From contig JAIKWH010000018.1 of the NCBI GenBank assembly GCA_024684955.1, forward strand, positions 1 to 64,000: DNA of 64,000 nt, read 5' to 3'. The DNA comes from Pseudobutyrivibrio sp. Lineage in GTDB: Bacteria; Bacillota; Clostridia; Lachnospirales; Lachnospiraceae. Within the stretch, counting starts at the first letter, position 1, and every line of letters begins with the position of its first letter. The translations under genes and the position numbers were made by a program. Positions 14,411 to 25,844 of this stretch are shown here, piece after piece. Under the pieces are notes generated by a model. It did not search any database, was not told the DNA's origin, and was given only the letters and a program-made list of their open reading frames with translations.

Positions 14411-16216
14411 TTAATCCTCATCCAATTTGAGAACGCTCATGAAGGCTGATTGTGGTATTTCTACATTGCCAACCTGGCGCATTCTCTTTTTACCTTCTTT
14501 TTGTTTCTCCAAAAGTTTTTTCTTACGGGTGATATCGCCACCGTAACACTTGGCTAGTACGTCTTTTCTCATGGCCTTGACTGTCTCTCGGGCGATTACC
14601 TTTGAGCCAATGGCAGCCTGAATAGGGATTTCAAACAAGTGTCTTGGAATTTCTTCTTTTAATTTCTCGCACATCTTGCGTCCACGTTCGTAGGCGGTGC
14701 CTTCAAATACGATAAATGATAGGGCATCAACCTCTTCCCTATTAATAAGGATGTCCAATTTGACAAGGGATGATTTCATGTAACCTTTCATCTCATAATC
14801 GAAGGATGCGTAACCTCTTGACCTAGATTTGAGGGCGTCAAAGAAGTCATAAATAATCTCATTAAGAGGGAGCGTGTACTTGATTAAAGCACGGGTCTCC
14901 TCCATATACTCCATAGAAATATACTGACCGCGACGCTCCTGGCAAAGGTCCATAATGGCTCCAATGAATTCTGAGGTAACCATAATCTCGGCCTCTACAA
15001 TAGGCTCCTCCATGTAATCAATCTCGGAAGGGTCTGGCAAGTTGCTAGGGTTGGTCAACTCTAGCATTGTGCCGTCTGTCTTGTGGACTCTGTAGACAAC
15101 AGATGGGGCAGTGGTAACCAAATCAAGGTTGTATTCCCTCTCTAGTCGTTCCTGGATAATCTCCAGGTGTAGGAGTCCAAGGAAACCACATCTGAATCCA
15201 AAGCCCAAGGCTATGGAGGTCTCTGGCTCGAATTGAAGGGCGGCATCATTTAACTGTAGTTTTTCTAGGGCGTCCCTCAGGTCTGGGTATTTGGCTCCAT
15301 CAGCAGGATACACACCACAGTAAACCATTGGATTAACCTTTTTATAACCAGGCAGTGGCTCTTTTGCTGGATTATTGGCGTGGGTAATGGTGTCGCCCAC
15401 ACGGGTGTCCCTAACATTTTTGATAGAGGCTGTCATGTATCCAACCATACCAGCAGGCAACTCATCACATGGGATAAACTGTCCCGCGCCAAAATAACCT
15501 ACCTCCACAACATCAAAGCTGGCGCCGGTGGCCATCATCTTTACCTGGTCTCCTGCCTTTAGGGTACCCTCTTTAATACGGCAGAAAACTATAACTCCTC
15601 TGTATGAATCATAGAGGGAGTCGAAAATAAGGGCCTGTAGAGGGGCCTTTGGGTCTCCTGCAGGAGCAGGAAGTTTATTTACTATTGCCTCTAATACATC
15701 ATGTACATTGAGACCGGTCTTTGCAGAAATCTGTGGAGCATCAACAGCCTCCAGACCAATGACATCCTCGATTTCTTCTATGACACGGTCTGGGTCTGCG
15801 CTAGGTAGATCTACTTTATTAATAACAGGGATAACATCCAGGTCATGGTCTAGGGCAAGATATACATTGGCCAGGGTCTGGGCCTCGATGCCCTGGGCTG
15901 CATCAACTACAAGGATGGCTCCGTCGCAGGCGGCAAGAGAGCGGGAAACCTCATAATTAAAGTCTACATGTCCCGGTGTATCTATAAGATTAAAAATATA
16001 CTCATTTCCATCGTCGGCCTTGTAGATTACTCTGACAGCCTGGGATTTGATTGTTATTCCTCGTTCCCTTTCCAGGTCCATATTGTCAAGGACCTGGGCC
16101 TGCATCTCACGGTCTGTAAGGGTGCCGGTCATCTGTATAATACGATCTGCAAGAGTAGACTTGCCGTGATCGATATGAGCTACAATACAAAAATTTCTGA
16201 TTTTACTTTGATCCAT
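14411..16216 (-). CDS. lepA: Elongation factor 4 (LepA) GTPase
   Basis: A 601-residue translational GTPase of the family's usual size. G1 is [10 protein letters not shown] (residues about 13-22), G3 is DTPGHVDF, G4 is NKVDLP. Domain II, the III/V EF-G-like parts and the LepA-specific C-terminal domain (ending in [16 protein letters not shown].. and VLKLDED) follow in order. LepA acts on stalled or pre-initiation ribosomes. Its stop codon is two bases from the hemW start. A possible promoter overlaps the hrcA promoter on the other strand (minus -35 at 16301-16296). Confidence 0.97.
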   Translation of the reverse strand: MDQSKIRNFCIVAHIDHGKSTLADRIIQMTGTLTDREMQAQVLDNMDLERERGITIKSQAVRVIYKADDGNEYIFNLIDTPGHVDFNYEVSRSLAACDGAILVVDAAQGIEAQTLANVYLALDHDLDVIPVINKVDLPSADPDRVIEEIEDVIGLEAVDAPQISAKTGLNVHDVLEAIVNKLPAPAGDPKAPLQALIFDSLYDSYRGVIVFCRIKEGTLKAGDQVKMMATGASFDVVEVGYFGAGQFIPCDELPAGMVGYMTASIKNVRDTRVGDTITHANNPAKEPLPGYKKVNPMVYCGVYPADGAKYPDLRDALEKLQLNDAALQFEPETSIALGFGFRCGFLGLLHLEIIQERLEREYNLDLVTTAPSVVYRVHKTDGTMLELTNPSNLPDPSEIDYMEEPIVEAEIMVTSEFIGAIMDLCQERRGQYISMEYMEETRALIKYTLPLNEIIYDFFDALKSRSRGYASFDYEMKGYMKSSLVKLDILINREEVDALSFIVFEGTAYERGRKMCEKLKEEIPRHLFEIPIQAAIGSKVIARETVKAMRKDVLAKCYGGDITRKKKLLEKQKEGKKRMRQVGNVEIPQSAFMSVLKLDED

Positions 16217-16294
16217 TAGTTCACCTCATAAAAATTCTATCAATAATAATAACATATGAAACCTTAAGAAAATATAAAAATAATCTAAAGTCTG

Positions 16295-16323
16295 TTGACA
16301 AAGAAGTTGGGGAGGAGTACATT
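16295..16323 (+). promoter_or_regulatory. Sigma-A promoter of the heat-shock operon
   Basis: TTGACA at 16295-16300, 17 bp spacer, TACATT at 16318-16323. The CIRCE operator starts 15 bp further on, so HrcA binding would block initiation or early elongation. Confidence 0.8.
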
Positions 16324-16338
16324 AAGTTCAGTAAATGA

Positions 16339-16365
16339 TTAGCACTCAAATCGAATGAGTGCTAA
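16339..16365 (+). promoter_or_regulatory. CIRCE operator (HrcA binding site)
   Basis: TTAGCACTC-N9-GAGTGCTAA, a perfect match to the CIRCE consensus, placed between the promoter and hrcA. It shows that the operon is repressed by HrcA and released on heat stress. Confidence 0.98.
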
Positions 16366-16386
16366 CACAGGAAAAAAGGAGGTTGT

Positions 16387-17448
16387 ATGGCAGATATTGA
16401 ACTTGATGAGCGTAAAATCAAAATATTAAATGCAGTTATCAAGAATTATCTTGAGACCGGCGAACCTGTTGGTAGCCGTACGATTTCCAAATATACAGAC
16501 CTTAATCTTTCCTCAGCCACCATCCGCAATGAGATGTCTGATTTGGAGGATTTGGGATATATAGTTCAGCCCCACACTTCTGCAGGACGTATTCCTTCAG
16601 ACAAGGGCTACAGATTCTATGTCAACAATCTGATTGCTTCCAAGGATCAGGAAGTGGCAGATATGAAAAATTGGATGCTTGAAAAGACTGAAAAGATGGA
16701 GAGCCTTCTCCAAAATGTGGCAAAGGTTTTGGCTACAAACACCCAGTACGCCACAGTTATTTCAGCTCCATCCATTGTTGGCAAAAGGGTTAAATTCATC
16801 CAGCTGTCTGCTGTTGATGAAAATCACCTGCTTTCAGTTGCAGTCTTAGATGGCAACATGGTTAAAAACAGGATGATTGAAATAGACAAGCCCCTTGATA
16901 ATGAGACCATGTTAAAACTCAACATGCTCCTTAATACAAACCTTAATGGTCTGGCCATTGACCAAATTAATTTGGCGGTGATTACCAAACTAAAGGAGCA
17001 GGCTGGTATTCATGATGAAATCATAGAGCAGGTTCTCAATACTGTTGCTGATTCAATCAAGGAGGGCGAGGACCTGCAGGTATACACCTCAGGCACCACC
17101 AATATCTTCAAATACCCTGAGCTTTCTGATTCAAGGAGAGCATCAGAGTTGTTGACCACCTTTGAGGACAAAGAGGATTTGGTTGAGTTTTTGTCAGATT
17201 CTGAGACAAAAGATATTGATGGCATCCAGGTCTACATCGGAGAGGAAACTCCTATAGACACTATGAAAGATTGCTCCGTAGTTACAGCCACCTATGAGTT
17301 AGGCGATGGAGTGAAAGGTACAATCGGAATCGTTGGTCCAAAGAGAATGGATTACGAGAACGTTGTTGATAATATAAAGAGCCTAAAGGGGCAGTTAGAT
17401 AAGCTGCTTAAAAAGTCTGAGGGCAAAGAAATAAAAGATAGTAATTAA
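16387..17448 (+). CDS. hrcA: Heat-inducible transcription repressor HrcA
   Basis: A 353-residue repressor. N-terminal winged helix (residues about 5-75, LDERKIKILNAVIKNYLETG and the LSSATIRNEMSDLE recognition helix), then a GAF-like domain with the HrcA signature (HTSAGRIPSDKGYRFYVN at about 65-82), and the C-terminal dimer region (GTIGIVGPKRMDY). It binds CIRCE at 16339-16365, just upstream of its own gene, and depends on GroEL for activity in other Firmicutes. AAAAAGGAGG precedes the ATG. First gene of hrcA-grpE-dnaK-dnaJ. Confidence 0.97.
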   Translation: MADIELDERKIKILNAVIKNYLETGEPVGSRTISKYTDLNLSSATIRNEMSDLEDLGYIVQPHTSAGRIPSDKGYRFYVNNLIASKDQEVADMKNWMLEKTEKMESLLQNVAKVLATNTQYATVISAPSIVGKRVKFIQLSAVDENHLLSVAVLDGNMVKNRMIEIDKPLDNETMLKLNMLLNTNLNGLAIDQINLAVITKLKEQAGIHDEIIEQVLNTVADSIKEGEDLQVYTSGTTNIFKYPELSDSRRASELLTTFEDKEDLVEFLSDSETKDIDGIQVYIGEETPIDTMKDCSVVTATYELGDGVKGTIGIVGPKRMDYENVVDNIKSLKGQLDKLLKKSEGKEIKDSN

Positions 17449-17460
17449 GGAGATGATTTA

Positions 17461-18084
17461 GTGGCAGAAGAAAAAAAGGAAGACTTTTCTACTGAGGAAG
17501 CAGTCAAAGAAGCAGTAGAAAACGCAAAGGCAGAGGAAGCCCTAGATAATGAGGAGGCAAAAGAGGAAAAGGTAGAAAGCACTGATTCTTCAAATGCTGA
17601 TGAAGAGGGCAAGGATTCAAAAAAAGCCTTCAAGAAAAAGGAAAAGAAAAAAGACAAAAAGGACGAAATGATTGAGCAGCTTACAGACAGGGTTATGCGT
17701 CAGATGGCTGAATTTGAAAATTTCCGTCGCCGTACAGAAAATGAAAAATCTCAGATGTTCGCCACAGGTGCAAAGAGCATCGTTGAAAAGATTCTTCCAG
17801 TTGTAGACAACTTTGAAAGAGGTCTGGCAACTGTTGAGGAGGGAGCAGATCCGTTTGCTGATGGAATGCTCATGATATATAAGCAGCTGCAGGCCAGTTT
17901 GGCTGAGGCTGGTGTAAAGCCTATTGAGGCTGTTGGACAGGAATTCAATCCAGATTTCCACAATGCAGTAATGCATGTTGAAGATGAAAATGTAGGTGAG
18001 AATATTGTGGTTGAGGAATTCCAAAAGGGCTACATGTACAATGATTCAGTAGTTCGTCATTCAATGGTAAAAGTTGCAAATTAA
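17461..18084 (+). CDS. grpE: Nucleotide exchange factor GrpE
   Basis: A 207-residue protein starting at GTG 17461 behind AAGGAGATG. The first about 60 residues are very acidic and then Lys-rich (low complexity); the long dimerising helix follows (about 65-115, including AEFENFRRRTENEK), then the four-helix and beta-wing head (ILPVVDNFERGL; FNPDFHNAVMHVED). GrpE releases ADP from DnaK. Lies 12 bp after hrcA and 27 bp before dnaK. Confidence 0.96.
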   Translation: MAEEKKEDFSTEEAVKEAVENAKAEEALDNEEAKEEKVESTDSSNADEEGKDSKKAFKKKEKKKDKKDEMIEQLTDRVMRQMAEFENFRRRTENEKSQMFATGAKSIVEKILPVVDNFERGLATVEEGADPFADGMLMIYKQLQASLAEAGVKPIEAVGQEFNPDFHNAVMHVEDENVGENIVVEEFQKGYMYNDSVVRHSMVKVAN

Positions 18085-20004
<1,920 letters not shown>

Positions 20005-20043
20005 TTTTAATAACTGTAAGGCAATAAAGTAAATTGCTGGGAT

Positions 20044-20086
20044 ACAAGGTCTATGTCTTAAACAAAGTTTAAGATCATAGACTTGT
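20044..20086 (+). other. Long hairpin between dnaK and dnaJ
   Basis: The segments 20044-20063 and 20067-20086 are complementary over 19 of 20 positions, with one bulged base on each side, and a 3-nt loop (AAA). No T run follows, so it is not a standard terminator. It may set the dnaK to dnaJ ratio by RNA processing or 3'-end protection. Confidence 0.75.
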
Positions 20087-20136
20087 GCCCGTTATGCGAG
20101 TACTTTTGGATTTTGCAGTATAGTAAGGATTTGATT

Positions 20137-21297
20137 ATGGCAGATAAACGCGATTATTATGAGGTCCTTGGGGTCTCTAAAACAGCCTCAGATTCTGAGC
20201 TGAAAAGTGCATACAGAAAACTGGCAAAAAAGTATCACCCAGATATGAATCCAGGGGATAAGGAAGCAGAGGCAAAATTTAAAGAGGCTACAGAAGCCTA
20301 CGGGGTTTTATCTGATCCTGACAAGAGAAGACAATACGACCAGTTTGGCCATGCTGCCTTTGAAAATGGTGGCGGCGGAGCCGGTGGATTTGATTTCTCT
20401 GGCATGGATTTTGGAGACATTTTTGGCGATATTTTTGGATCATTCTTTGGAGGCGGTGGACGTTCTTCAAATGGCCCACGTAGGGGATCAAACCTTAGAG
20501 CCAGAGTTCATATTACATTTGAAGAGGCTGCATTTGGTTGCGAGAAACAATTAGAGATTACATTAAAGGACGAATGCGCATCTTGTCATGGTACTGGCGC
20601 AAAGGCAGGCACTAGCAAGAAGACTTGCCCTAAGTGTGGCGGTAGAGGCCGTGTTATGGTTCAGCAGCAGTCTCTATTTGGAGTTGTTCAAAATGTTACA
20701 ACATGTCCTGATTGTAAGGGTAGCGGACAGGTTGTAGAAAGCCCATGTCCAGATTGTAATGGTAGTGGATATGTTGCTAGAAAGAGAAAGATTTCTGTTT
20801 CTATACCTGCTGGTATTGACAATGGACAGAGCGTTCGTATCAGTGGAAAGGGTGAGCCAGGAATTAATGGTGGCGAGAGAGGAGACCTGCTGGTTGAGGT
20901 TGTAATCGCAGCCCATCCTATTTTCCAGCGTAGGGATTATGATATATTCTCATCTGCACCTATTTCATATGCTCAGGCAGTGTTAGGTGGAGAGGCTATT
21001 ATTGATACTCTGGATGGCAAGGTATCATATGAGGTCAAGCCTGGCACACAGACAGACACTCAGATTAGACTCAAGGGCAAGGGTATTCCATCTCTTAGAA
21101 ACAAGAATATGAGGGGAGACCATTATGTGACCCTGATTGTTCAGGTACCTACCAATCTTTCAAATGAGGCAAAGGAGGCTCTTAGGGCTTATGACGCTCT
21201 TACTGGTAATACTACTGTTGGCGGGCCTAAGGCGGTAAAGGCTGAAAAGAGAAAGAAGGGCTTTGCAGACAAGATAAAGGATGCAATGGACCTTTAA
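20137..21297 (+). CDS. dnaJ: Chaperone DnaJ (type I Hsp40)
   Basis: A 386-residue protein from ATG 20137; an upstream in-frame ATG at 20083 would add 18 residues that overlap the intergenic hairpin and do not belong to DnaJ. The J domain has H34-P-D; a Gly/Phe-rich linker (about 75-110) follows; then four zinc-binding CxxCxGxG repeats ([32 protein letters not shown]) and the C-terminal substrate domains. It stimulates DnaK ATPase. Last gene of the heat-shock operon; terminator at 21313-21347. Confidence 0.97.
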   Translation: MADKRDYYEVLGVSKTASDSELKSAYRKLAKKYHPDMNPGDKEAEAKFKEATEAYGVLSDPDKRRQYDQFGHAAFENGGGGAGGFDFSGMDFGDIFGDIFGSFFGGGGRSSNGPRRGSNLRARVHITFEEAAFGCEKQLEITLKDECASCHGTGAKAGTSKKTCPKCGGRGRVMVQQQSLFGVVQNVTTCPDCKGSGQVVESPCPDCNGSGYVARKRKISVSIPAGIDNGQSVRISGKGEPGINGGERGDLLVEVVIAAHPIFQRRDYDIFSSAPISYAQAVLGGEAIIDTLDGKVSYEVKPGTQTDTQIRLKGKGIPSLRNKNMRGDHYVTLIVQVPTNLSNEAKEALRAYDALTGNTTVGGPKAVKAEKRKKGFADKIKDAMDL

Positions 21298-21312
21298 AAT
21301 AATGTTTATTAC

Positions 21313-21347
21313 AGGAAGTGAAGCATGTGCTTCACTTCTTTTTTTTC
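21313..21347 (+). terminator. Rho-independent terminator of the heat-shock operon
   Basis: GAAGTGAAGCA (21315-21325) and TGCTTCACTTC (21328-21338) form a perfect 11-bp stem followed by eight T. Confidence 0.93.
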
Positions 21348-21386
21348 ACTTATTTATACTGATTTCTTCAAAAACAATTCTCCTCA

Positions 21387-21401
21387 AATTTTCAGAAAAT
21401 T
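21387..21401 (+). promoter_or_regulatory. Perfect CodY box upstream of the VTC operon
   Basis: AATTTTCAGAAAATT matches the CodY consensus AATTTTCWGAAAATT at all 15 positions. It lies 101 bp before the VTC-domain start. The promoter itself is not clear. CodY is encoded in this window at 36736. Confidence 0.75.
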
Positions 21402-21487
21402 CTACCAGCCCTTTCAAAATCATCACCAAGTCTTCACTTAGGGGATTTAAATTTTAATCATCAGATATGCGAAAGGAGTTAGACCAT

Positions 21488-22186
21488 ATGGCAGACCTTC
21501 AAAATACCTTTAATAGAATAGAATACAAGTATTTGATGGATGAAGCTACATATTTTAAATTCACGGAAGAATTAGCAAACTATATGGAAGTAGATAAATA
21601 TGGGCTTCACACTATCAGGAATATTTATTATGACACAAATACCAATGAACTGATTAGAACTTCTATTGAGAAACCTAAATATAAAGAAAAGTTTAGGGTA
21701 AGGTGCTATGGCAAGCCTGAATATGATTCGATTTGTTTCTTAGAAATAAAAAAGAAATACAAGGGTCTTGTTAATAAAAGAAGGGTGGCGCTGCCTATGG
21801 AGGAGGCTGAAAGATTTTTGATCCATGGCATAATGCCCAATAATCCTAATCAGATTTTTAAAGAGATTGAATATTTTTTTAGCAGATATGAACTTGAACC
21901 TAAAAGATATATAGCATATGACAGAATAGCCTGGTTTAAGCCAGATGATGAAATGTTTAGGGTAACTTTTGATACAAATATCAGGAGCAGGTGCCATGAC
22001 CTGACTTTACACAAGGATGATGAAAATGAATATCTCCTTGAAAAGGGACAGAGACTGATGGAGGTAAAGATAGGAGATGCCCTGCCAATATGGTTTGTAA
22101 AACTTCTATCAAAATACCAAATATATCAGTGCTCATTTTCTAAATACGGAAATTTTTATAAAAGAGATTTGAAAGAAGTTGTTTAA
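21488..22186 (+). CDS. VTC-domain protein (polyphosphate polymerase-like)
   Basis: A 232-residue protein from ATG 21488 (AAAGGAG 9 bases upstream; the in-frame ATG at 21467 has none). It carries the VTC-domain pattern: RIEYKYLMD near the start, RNIYYDT, KFRVRCYG, FLEIKKKYKG and a late EVKIGDALP, the basic and acidic residues that line the tunnel of the yeast Vtc4 polyphosphate polymerase. In bacteria such proteins are found with DUF4956 membrane proteins, as here (19 bp downstream). No membrane segment of its own. Its biochemical activity in bacteria is inferred from the yeast family. Confidence 0.8.
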   Translation: MADLQNTFNRIEYKYLMDEATYFKFTEELANYMEVDKYGLHTIRNIYYDTNTNELIRTSIEKPKYKEKFRVRCYGKPEYDSICFLEIKKKYKGLVNKRRVALPMEEAERFLIHGIMPNNPNQIFKEIEYFFSRYELEPKRYIAYDRIAWFKPDDEMFRVTFDTNIRSRCHDLTLHKDDENEYLLEKGQRLMEVKIGDALPIWFVKLLSKYQIYQCSFSKYGNFYKRDLKEVV

Positions 22187-22205
22187 TAAATAAGGAGATA
22201 TCATT

Positions 22206-22892
22206 ATGGATAATATTTTAAGTTTGCTTACCACATCAAGTGGGGAGACAATTAATGTTTACACCGCCTTGGCCTACTCTTTGGTGGCTGGTCTATTAGG
22301 ACTTTTTATTTCATTTACCTATTTAAAGACTGGTAAAGTATCAAAGAATTTTGCCAGGACCCTGGTTATACTGCCTATTCTAGTATGCGTAGTTTTAATT
22401 TCTGTAAATGGAAATTTTGGTACCTCCATAGCTGTCCTTGGAGCCTTCTCCCTAATCAGGTTTAGGTCTCTCCAGGGCAGCTCACGAGATATTGGTTTTA
22501 TATTTTTGACCATGACAGTTGGCATCGTCTGCGCTGTGGGCCAGCCATTGTTTGCCCTATCACTTACCCTTATAGTTTGTTTGATTCACTTTGTATTATC
22601 AGCTGTGAATTATGGAGCAAAGAAGGGTGAGGAAAAGGATTTAAGAATCACAATTCCAGAAAATCTGGATTACTCAGATATTTTTGATGACTTATTTGAC
22701 AAGTATACAAATACAGTAAAACTGATATCTGTAAAAACTGCAAACATGGGTAGCATGTATGAAATAGACTATAGGGTTTCTTTAAAGGATTCTATTAGGG
22801 AAAAAGATTTTTTAGATGATATAAGAATGCGAAATGGAAATCTGACTGTTTACTGCGGCAGGTGTGATATTAATGAGGCAGAGGAGTTGTAA
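22206..22892 (+). CDS. DUF4956 membrane protein
   Basis: A 228-residue protein with four to five membrane segments in the first about 135 residues and a soluble C-terminal alpha/beta domain (about 140-228). The core GTSIAVLGAFSLIRFRS..SRDIGFIF is the signature I know from DUF4956. The family has no proven role; its stable pairing with VTC-domain proteins suggests a membrane partner of a polyphosphate-type polymerase. AAGGAGATA precedes the ATG. It is followed 2 bp later by the beta-helix lipoprotein gene. Confidence 0.82.
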   Translation: MDNILSLLTTSSGETINVYTALAYSLVAGLLGLFISFTYLKTGKVSKNFARTLVILPILVCVVLISVNGNFGTSIAVLGAFSLIRFRSLQGSSRDIGFIFLTMTVGIVCAVGQPLFALSLTLIVCLIHFVLSAVNYGAKKGEEKDLRITIPENLDYSDIFDDLFDKYTNTVKLISVKTANMGSMYEIDYRVSLKDSIREKDFLDDIRMRNGNLTVYCGRCDINEAEEL

Positions 22893-22894
22893 TT

Positions 22895-24103
22895 ATGAGA
22901 AGGCAAATGTTTTTGAGTACCATGACTTTGATTCTTTCTATATCAATGTTTGCCTGTGGTAATGTAAAAGATAATAGTGTTGATGCCCAAAAGGACCTTG
23001 GGGAAGAAAAGACCAATTTCACTGGAAAAGGTTTTGAAAAATCAGCAAGTGCAGATGTGGAAGATATTGAATATCAAGCCCTAGAAGAGATTACAGATTG
23101 GAAGGATATGGCTACTGTCACAATTGATGGTGATGAGGTAAATGTGGATGGCAGCGGGGTAGATGTAGAGGGCACAGTAATAACTATTACATCTCCTGGG
23201 GCCTACAATATCAGTGGCAGCTGTGATGACTGCCAAATAATCGTAGATACAGAGGATGATGTAAAACTAACTTTAAATGGTGTTGATTTATCAAATGACG
23301 ATGGCCCCGTAATCTACGGCAAGAATTCTAATAGTATCTATGTAGAATTGGCTGATAATACAAATAATAGCCTTTCTGATGGAAGCACATATGCTACAGA
23401 TTCATCAGGAGAGGATATAGGAAAGGCAGTTATTTCCGCTGAGGATGATCTGGTATTCGTAGGCAATGGCAGCCTCAATATTACAGGCAACTACAAGCAT
23501 GGAATTTGCTCAGATGACTCTTTATATATTGAATCAGGAGATATTAGCATTTCGACATCTGGCAGTGATGGAATACATGCCAACGATATTGTAAGCATTG
23601 ATGGTGGCACTATTAATATCAGCGCAGCATCAGACATGATTGAAAGTGAATCCCTTATGGTAGTAAATGCTGGTACAATTACCGGCTCAAGTGATGATGA
23701 AGGTTTGAAGGCCAAGGGGGATATGTACATCAATGGGGGAACCATTGACATACAAACTTATGATGATGGAATCAATGTTGGTGACTATCTAGAAATCAAC
23801 GATGGAAATATTACCATCAAATCTGAATATGGAGATGCCCTGGATTCAAATGGAATGTATGAGGGCTGTATAACCATAAATGGAGGAACCCTTGTACTAG
23901 AAAGTGCAGGTGCCCCAGAGGAGCCTATTGACACAGAAAATTTTGGTGAAATCATAAATGGGGGAGATATTACCACTTCACAAAATGAAAACACCATGGG
24001 ACAAGGACAAATGATTGCCCCAAGAGGTGATGGAAACTTTCCTACAGGAGACATGCCAGCCATGGATGGAGAAAGGCCAGCCCTCCAGGCCCCGACCAGG
24101 TAA
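22895..24103 (+). CDS. Cthe_2159-like carbohydrate-binding beta-helix lipoprotein
   Basis: A 402-residue surface lipoprotein: signal peptide with lipobox ending M-F-A-C20, an acidic linker, then about 300 residues of repeating short strands with turns rich in D, G and N (ISGSCDDCQIIVD, LTLNGVDLSNDDGPVIY, GTINISAASD), i.e. a parallel beta-helix of the type described for Clostridium thermocellum Cthe_2159 (carbohydrate-binding, DUF4353). The C terminus is Pro/Met/Gly-rich. Such proteins recur next to VTC and DUF4956 genes. A role in the cell envelope is likely; the ligand here is unknown. Confidence 0.75.
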   Translation: MRRQMFLSTMTLILSISMFACGNVKDNSVDAQKDLGEEKTNFTGKGFEKSASADVEDIEYQALEEITDWKDMATVTIDGDEVNVDGSGVDVEGTVITITSPGAYNISGSCDDCQIIVDTEDDVKLTLNGVDLSNDDGPVIYGKNSNSIYVELADNTNNSLSDGSTYATDSSGEDIGKAVISAEDDLVFVGNGSLNITGNYKHGICSDDSLYIESGDISISTSGSDGIHANDIVSIDGGTINISAASDMIESESLMVVNAGTITGSSDDEGLKAKGDMYINGGTIDIQTYDDGINVGDYLEINDGNITIKSEYGDALDSNGMYEGCITINGGTLVLESAGAPEEPIDTENFGEIINGGDITTSQNENTMGQGQMIAPRGDGNFPTGDMPAMDGERPALQAPTR

Positions 24104-24254
24104 TATATGCTAAATGGTCACTAATAAAAGATGCGAGTCTGGGGCAATTAGCAAAACTAGGAATTTTAGCGGCGTCAGAGAATATGGGGCCAAGGCTTTT
24201 ATAGAGACCTTTAGCCTGTAGAGAGCAGGGCCTGAGGTGAGTCTTGTTTGGTGC
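24104..24254 (+). other. Non-coding stretch, relatively GC-rich
   Basis: No ORF with a ribosome site. It is richer in G and C than other gaps of this window and contains small complementary segments (AAGGCT/AGCCT; GGGCC/GGCCT near 24192-24234). It may hold a structured RNA or a decayed sequence. No known RNA family was recognised. Confidence 0.3.
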
Positions 24255-24282
24255 TTGAAAAAATAGAAAATTAGTATAAAAT
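24255..24282 (+). promoter_or_regulatory. Possible sigma-A promoter for gltX
   Basis: TTGAAA at 24255-24260, 16 bp spacer, TAAAAT at 24277-24282. Confidence 0.45.
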
Positions 24283-24286
24283 TATT

Positions 24287-24311
24287 AAGGACTGCGAAAC
24301 TTGCAGTCCTT
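24287..24311 (+). other. Hairpin in the gltX leader
   Basis: AAGGACTGC and GCAGTCCTT form a perfect 9-bp stem with a 7-nt loop, immediately after the proposed promoter and without a T run. It may be a 5' stabiliser of the gltX mRNA or a weak terminator of the upstream operon. Confidence 0.5.
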
Positions 24312-24344
24312 AATTCGTATTTAAATTTTTGAGAGGAAATATAA

Positions 24345-25793
24345 ATGAGTAAAGTAAGAACCAGATTCGCACCTTCACCTACAGGTCGTATGCACGTTGG
24401 AAACCTTCGTACAGCTCTTTATGCTTACCTTGTTGCTAAGCATGAGGATGGAGATTTTATCCTTAGAATAGAGGATACTGACCAGGAGAGACTTGTGGAG
24501 GGGGCTGTTGATATCATATACAGAACTCTTGCTGCAACAGGTCTTGTTCATGACGAGGGCCCTGACAAGGACAAGGGGGTAGGTCCTTATGTTCAGTCTG
24601 AGAGACAGGAGCAGGGAATTTATCTGGAGTATGCAAAAAAACTTATCGAAAAAGGTGAGGCATACTATTGCTTCTGTGACGATGAGCGTCTCAAGGAGTG
24701 CAAGCAGGTCATTGGTGACAAGGAGATTTCTATCTATGACAAGCATTGTCTTTCTCTTTCAAAGGAGGAGGTAGAGGCAAAACTGGCTGCTGGCATGCCA
24801 TATGTTATTCGCCAGAATAACCCTCGCACAGGCACAACCACTTTCCATGATGAATTGTATGGAGATATCACTGTAGACAATGCAGAGCTTGACGATATGA
24901 TTCTCATCAAATCTGATGGTTTCCCTACTTACAATTTTGCAAACGTAGTTGATGACCACCTTATGGGAATTACCCATGTTGTGAGAGGAAATGAGTATAT
25001 TTCTTCTTCTCCTAAATACAACCGTCTCTATGAGGCCTTTGGTTGGGAGGTACCTAAATACATTCATTGCCCACTTATTACAAATGAGGAACACCAAAAG
25101 CTTTCTAAGAGATCTGGACATTCTTCGTATGAGGATCTTATTGAGCAGGGATTTTTGACTGAGGCAGTTGTAAACTTTGTTGCCCTTTTGGGATGGAGCC
25201 CAGAGAGCGACAATGAGATTTTCTCATTGGATGAATTGGTAAAAGCCTTTGATTACCACCGTATTTCAAAGTCACCTGCTGTGTTTGATATCACAAAACT
25301 CAAGTGGATGAATGGAGAATACATGAAGGCTATGGACTTTGACAGATTCTATGAGATGGCAGAGCCTTATCTCAAGGAGTATGTCAAGGGTGATTATGAC
25401 CTTAAAAAGATTGCAAAGATGGTTCAGACCAGAATTGAAATCTTCCCAGATATTAAAGACCACGTAGATTTCTTTGATGCAGTGCCTGAGTATGACTCAA
25501 GCATGTACTGCCACAAAAAGATGAAGACTAACCAGGAGTCAAGCCTTAGTGTATTAAAGGAATTGGTTCCAGTCCTGGAGGCACAGGATGACTATTCAAA
25601 TGACGCTTTGTTTGAGACTTTGTCAAAATTTGCGGCAGATCACGAATACAAGAATGGCTATGTGCTTTGGCCTGTACGTACAGCTGTTTCTGGTAAACAG
25701 ATGACACCAGGCGGTGCAACTGAGCTTATGGAAATTCTTGGAAAAGAAGAGTCCCTGGCTAGAATTAATGCAGCTATAGCAAAATTATCTTAA
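24345..25793 (+). CDS. gltX: Glutamate-tRNA ligase
   Basis: A 482-residue class I aminoacyl-tRNA synthetase, the usual GltX length. The HIGH-type motif is in [19 protein letters not shown] (residues about 7-25) and the KMSKS-type motif is K252-L-S-K-R256. It attaches glutamate to tRNA-Glu; whether it also charges tRNA-Gln cannot be seen. GAGAGGAAAT lies before the ATG. A hairpin sits in the leader at 24287. The codon use is of the highly expressed type. The helicase gene follows after 51 bp. Confidence 0.95.
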   Translation: MSKVRTRFAPSPTGRMHVGNLRTALYAYLVAKHEDGDFILRIEDTDQERLVEGAVDIIYRTLAATGLVHDEGPDKDKGVGPYVQSERQEQGIYLEYAKKLIEKGEAYYCFCDDERLKECKQVIGDKEISIYDKHCLSLSKEEVEAKLAAGMPYVIRQNNPRTGTTTFHDELYGDITVDNAELDDMILIKSDGFPTYNFANVVDDHLMGITHVVRGNEYISSSPKYNRLYEAFGWEVPKYIHCPLITNEEHQKLSKRSGHSSYEDLIEQGFLTEAVVNFVALLGWSPESDNEIFSLDELVKAFDYHRISKSPAVFDITKLKWMNGEYMKAMDFDRFYEMAEPYLKEYVKGDYDLKKIAKMVQTRIEIFPDIKDHVDFFDAVPEYDSSMYCHKKMKTNQESSLSVLKELVPVLEAQDDYSNDALFETLSKFAADHEYKNGYVLWPVRTAVSGKQMTPGGATELMEILGKEESLARINAAIAKLS

Positions 25794-25844
25794 ATTAAAT
25801 ATAGGGTGGGGATACCCTTTACATGAAAACCGCTTTTTACAACT

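Noticed and set aside
17617..18024. 135-residue open frame on the minus strand
   Set aside because: Antisense to grpE; hydrophobic Phe-rich end is the reverse of the Lys-rich linker.
25796..25830. AGGGT..ACCCT hairpin after gltX as a terminator
   Set aside because: Stem is only about 5 bp and the T run is short; not strong enough to call.
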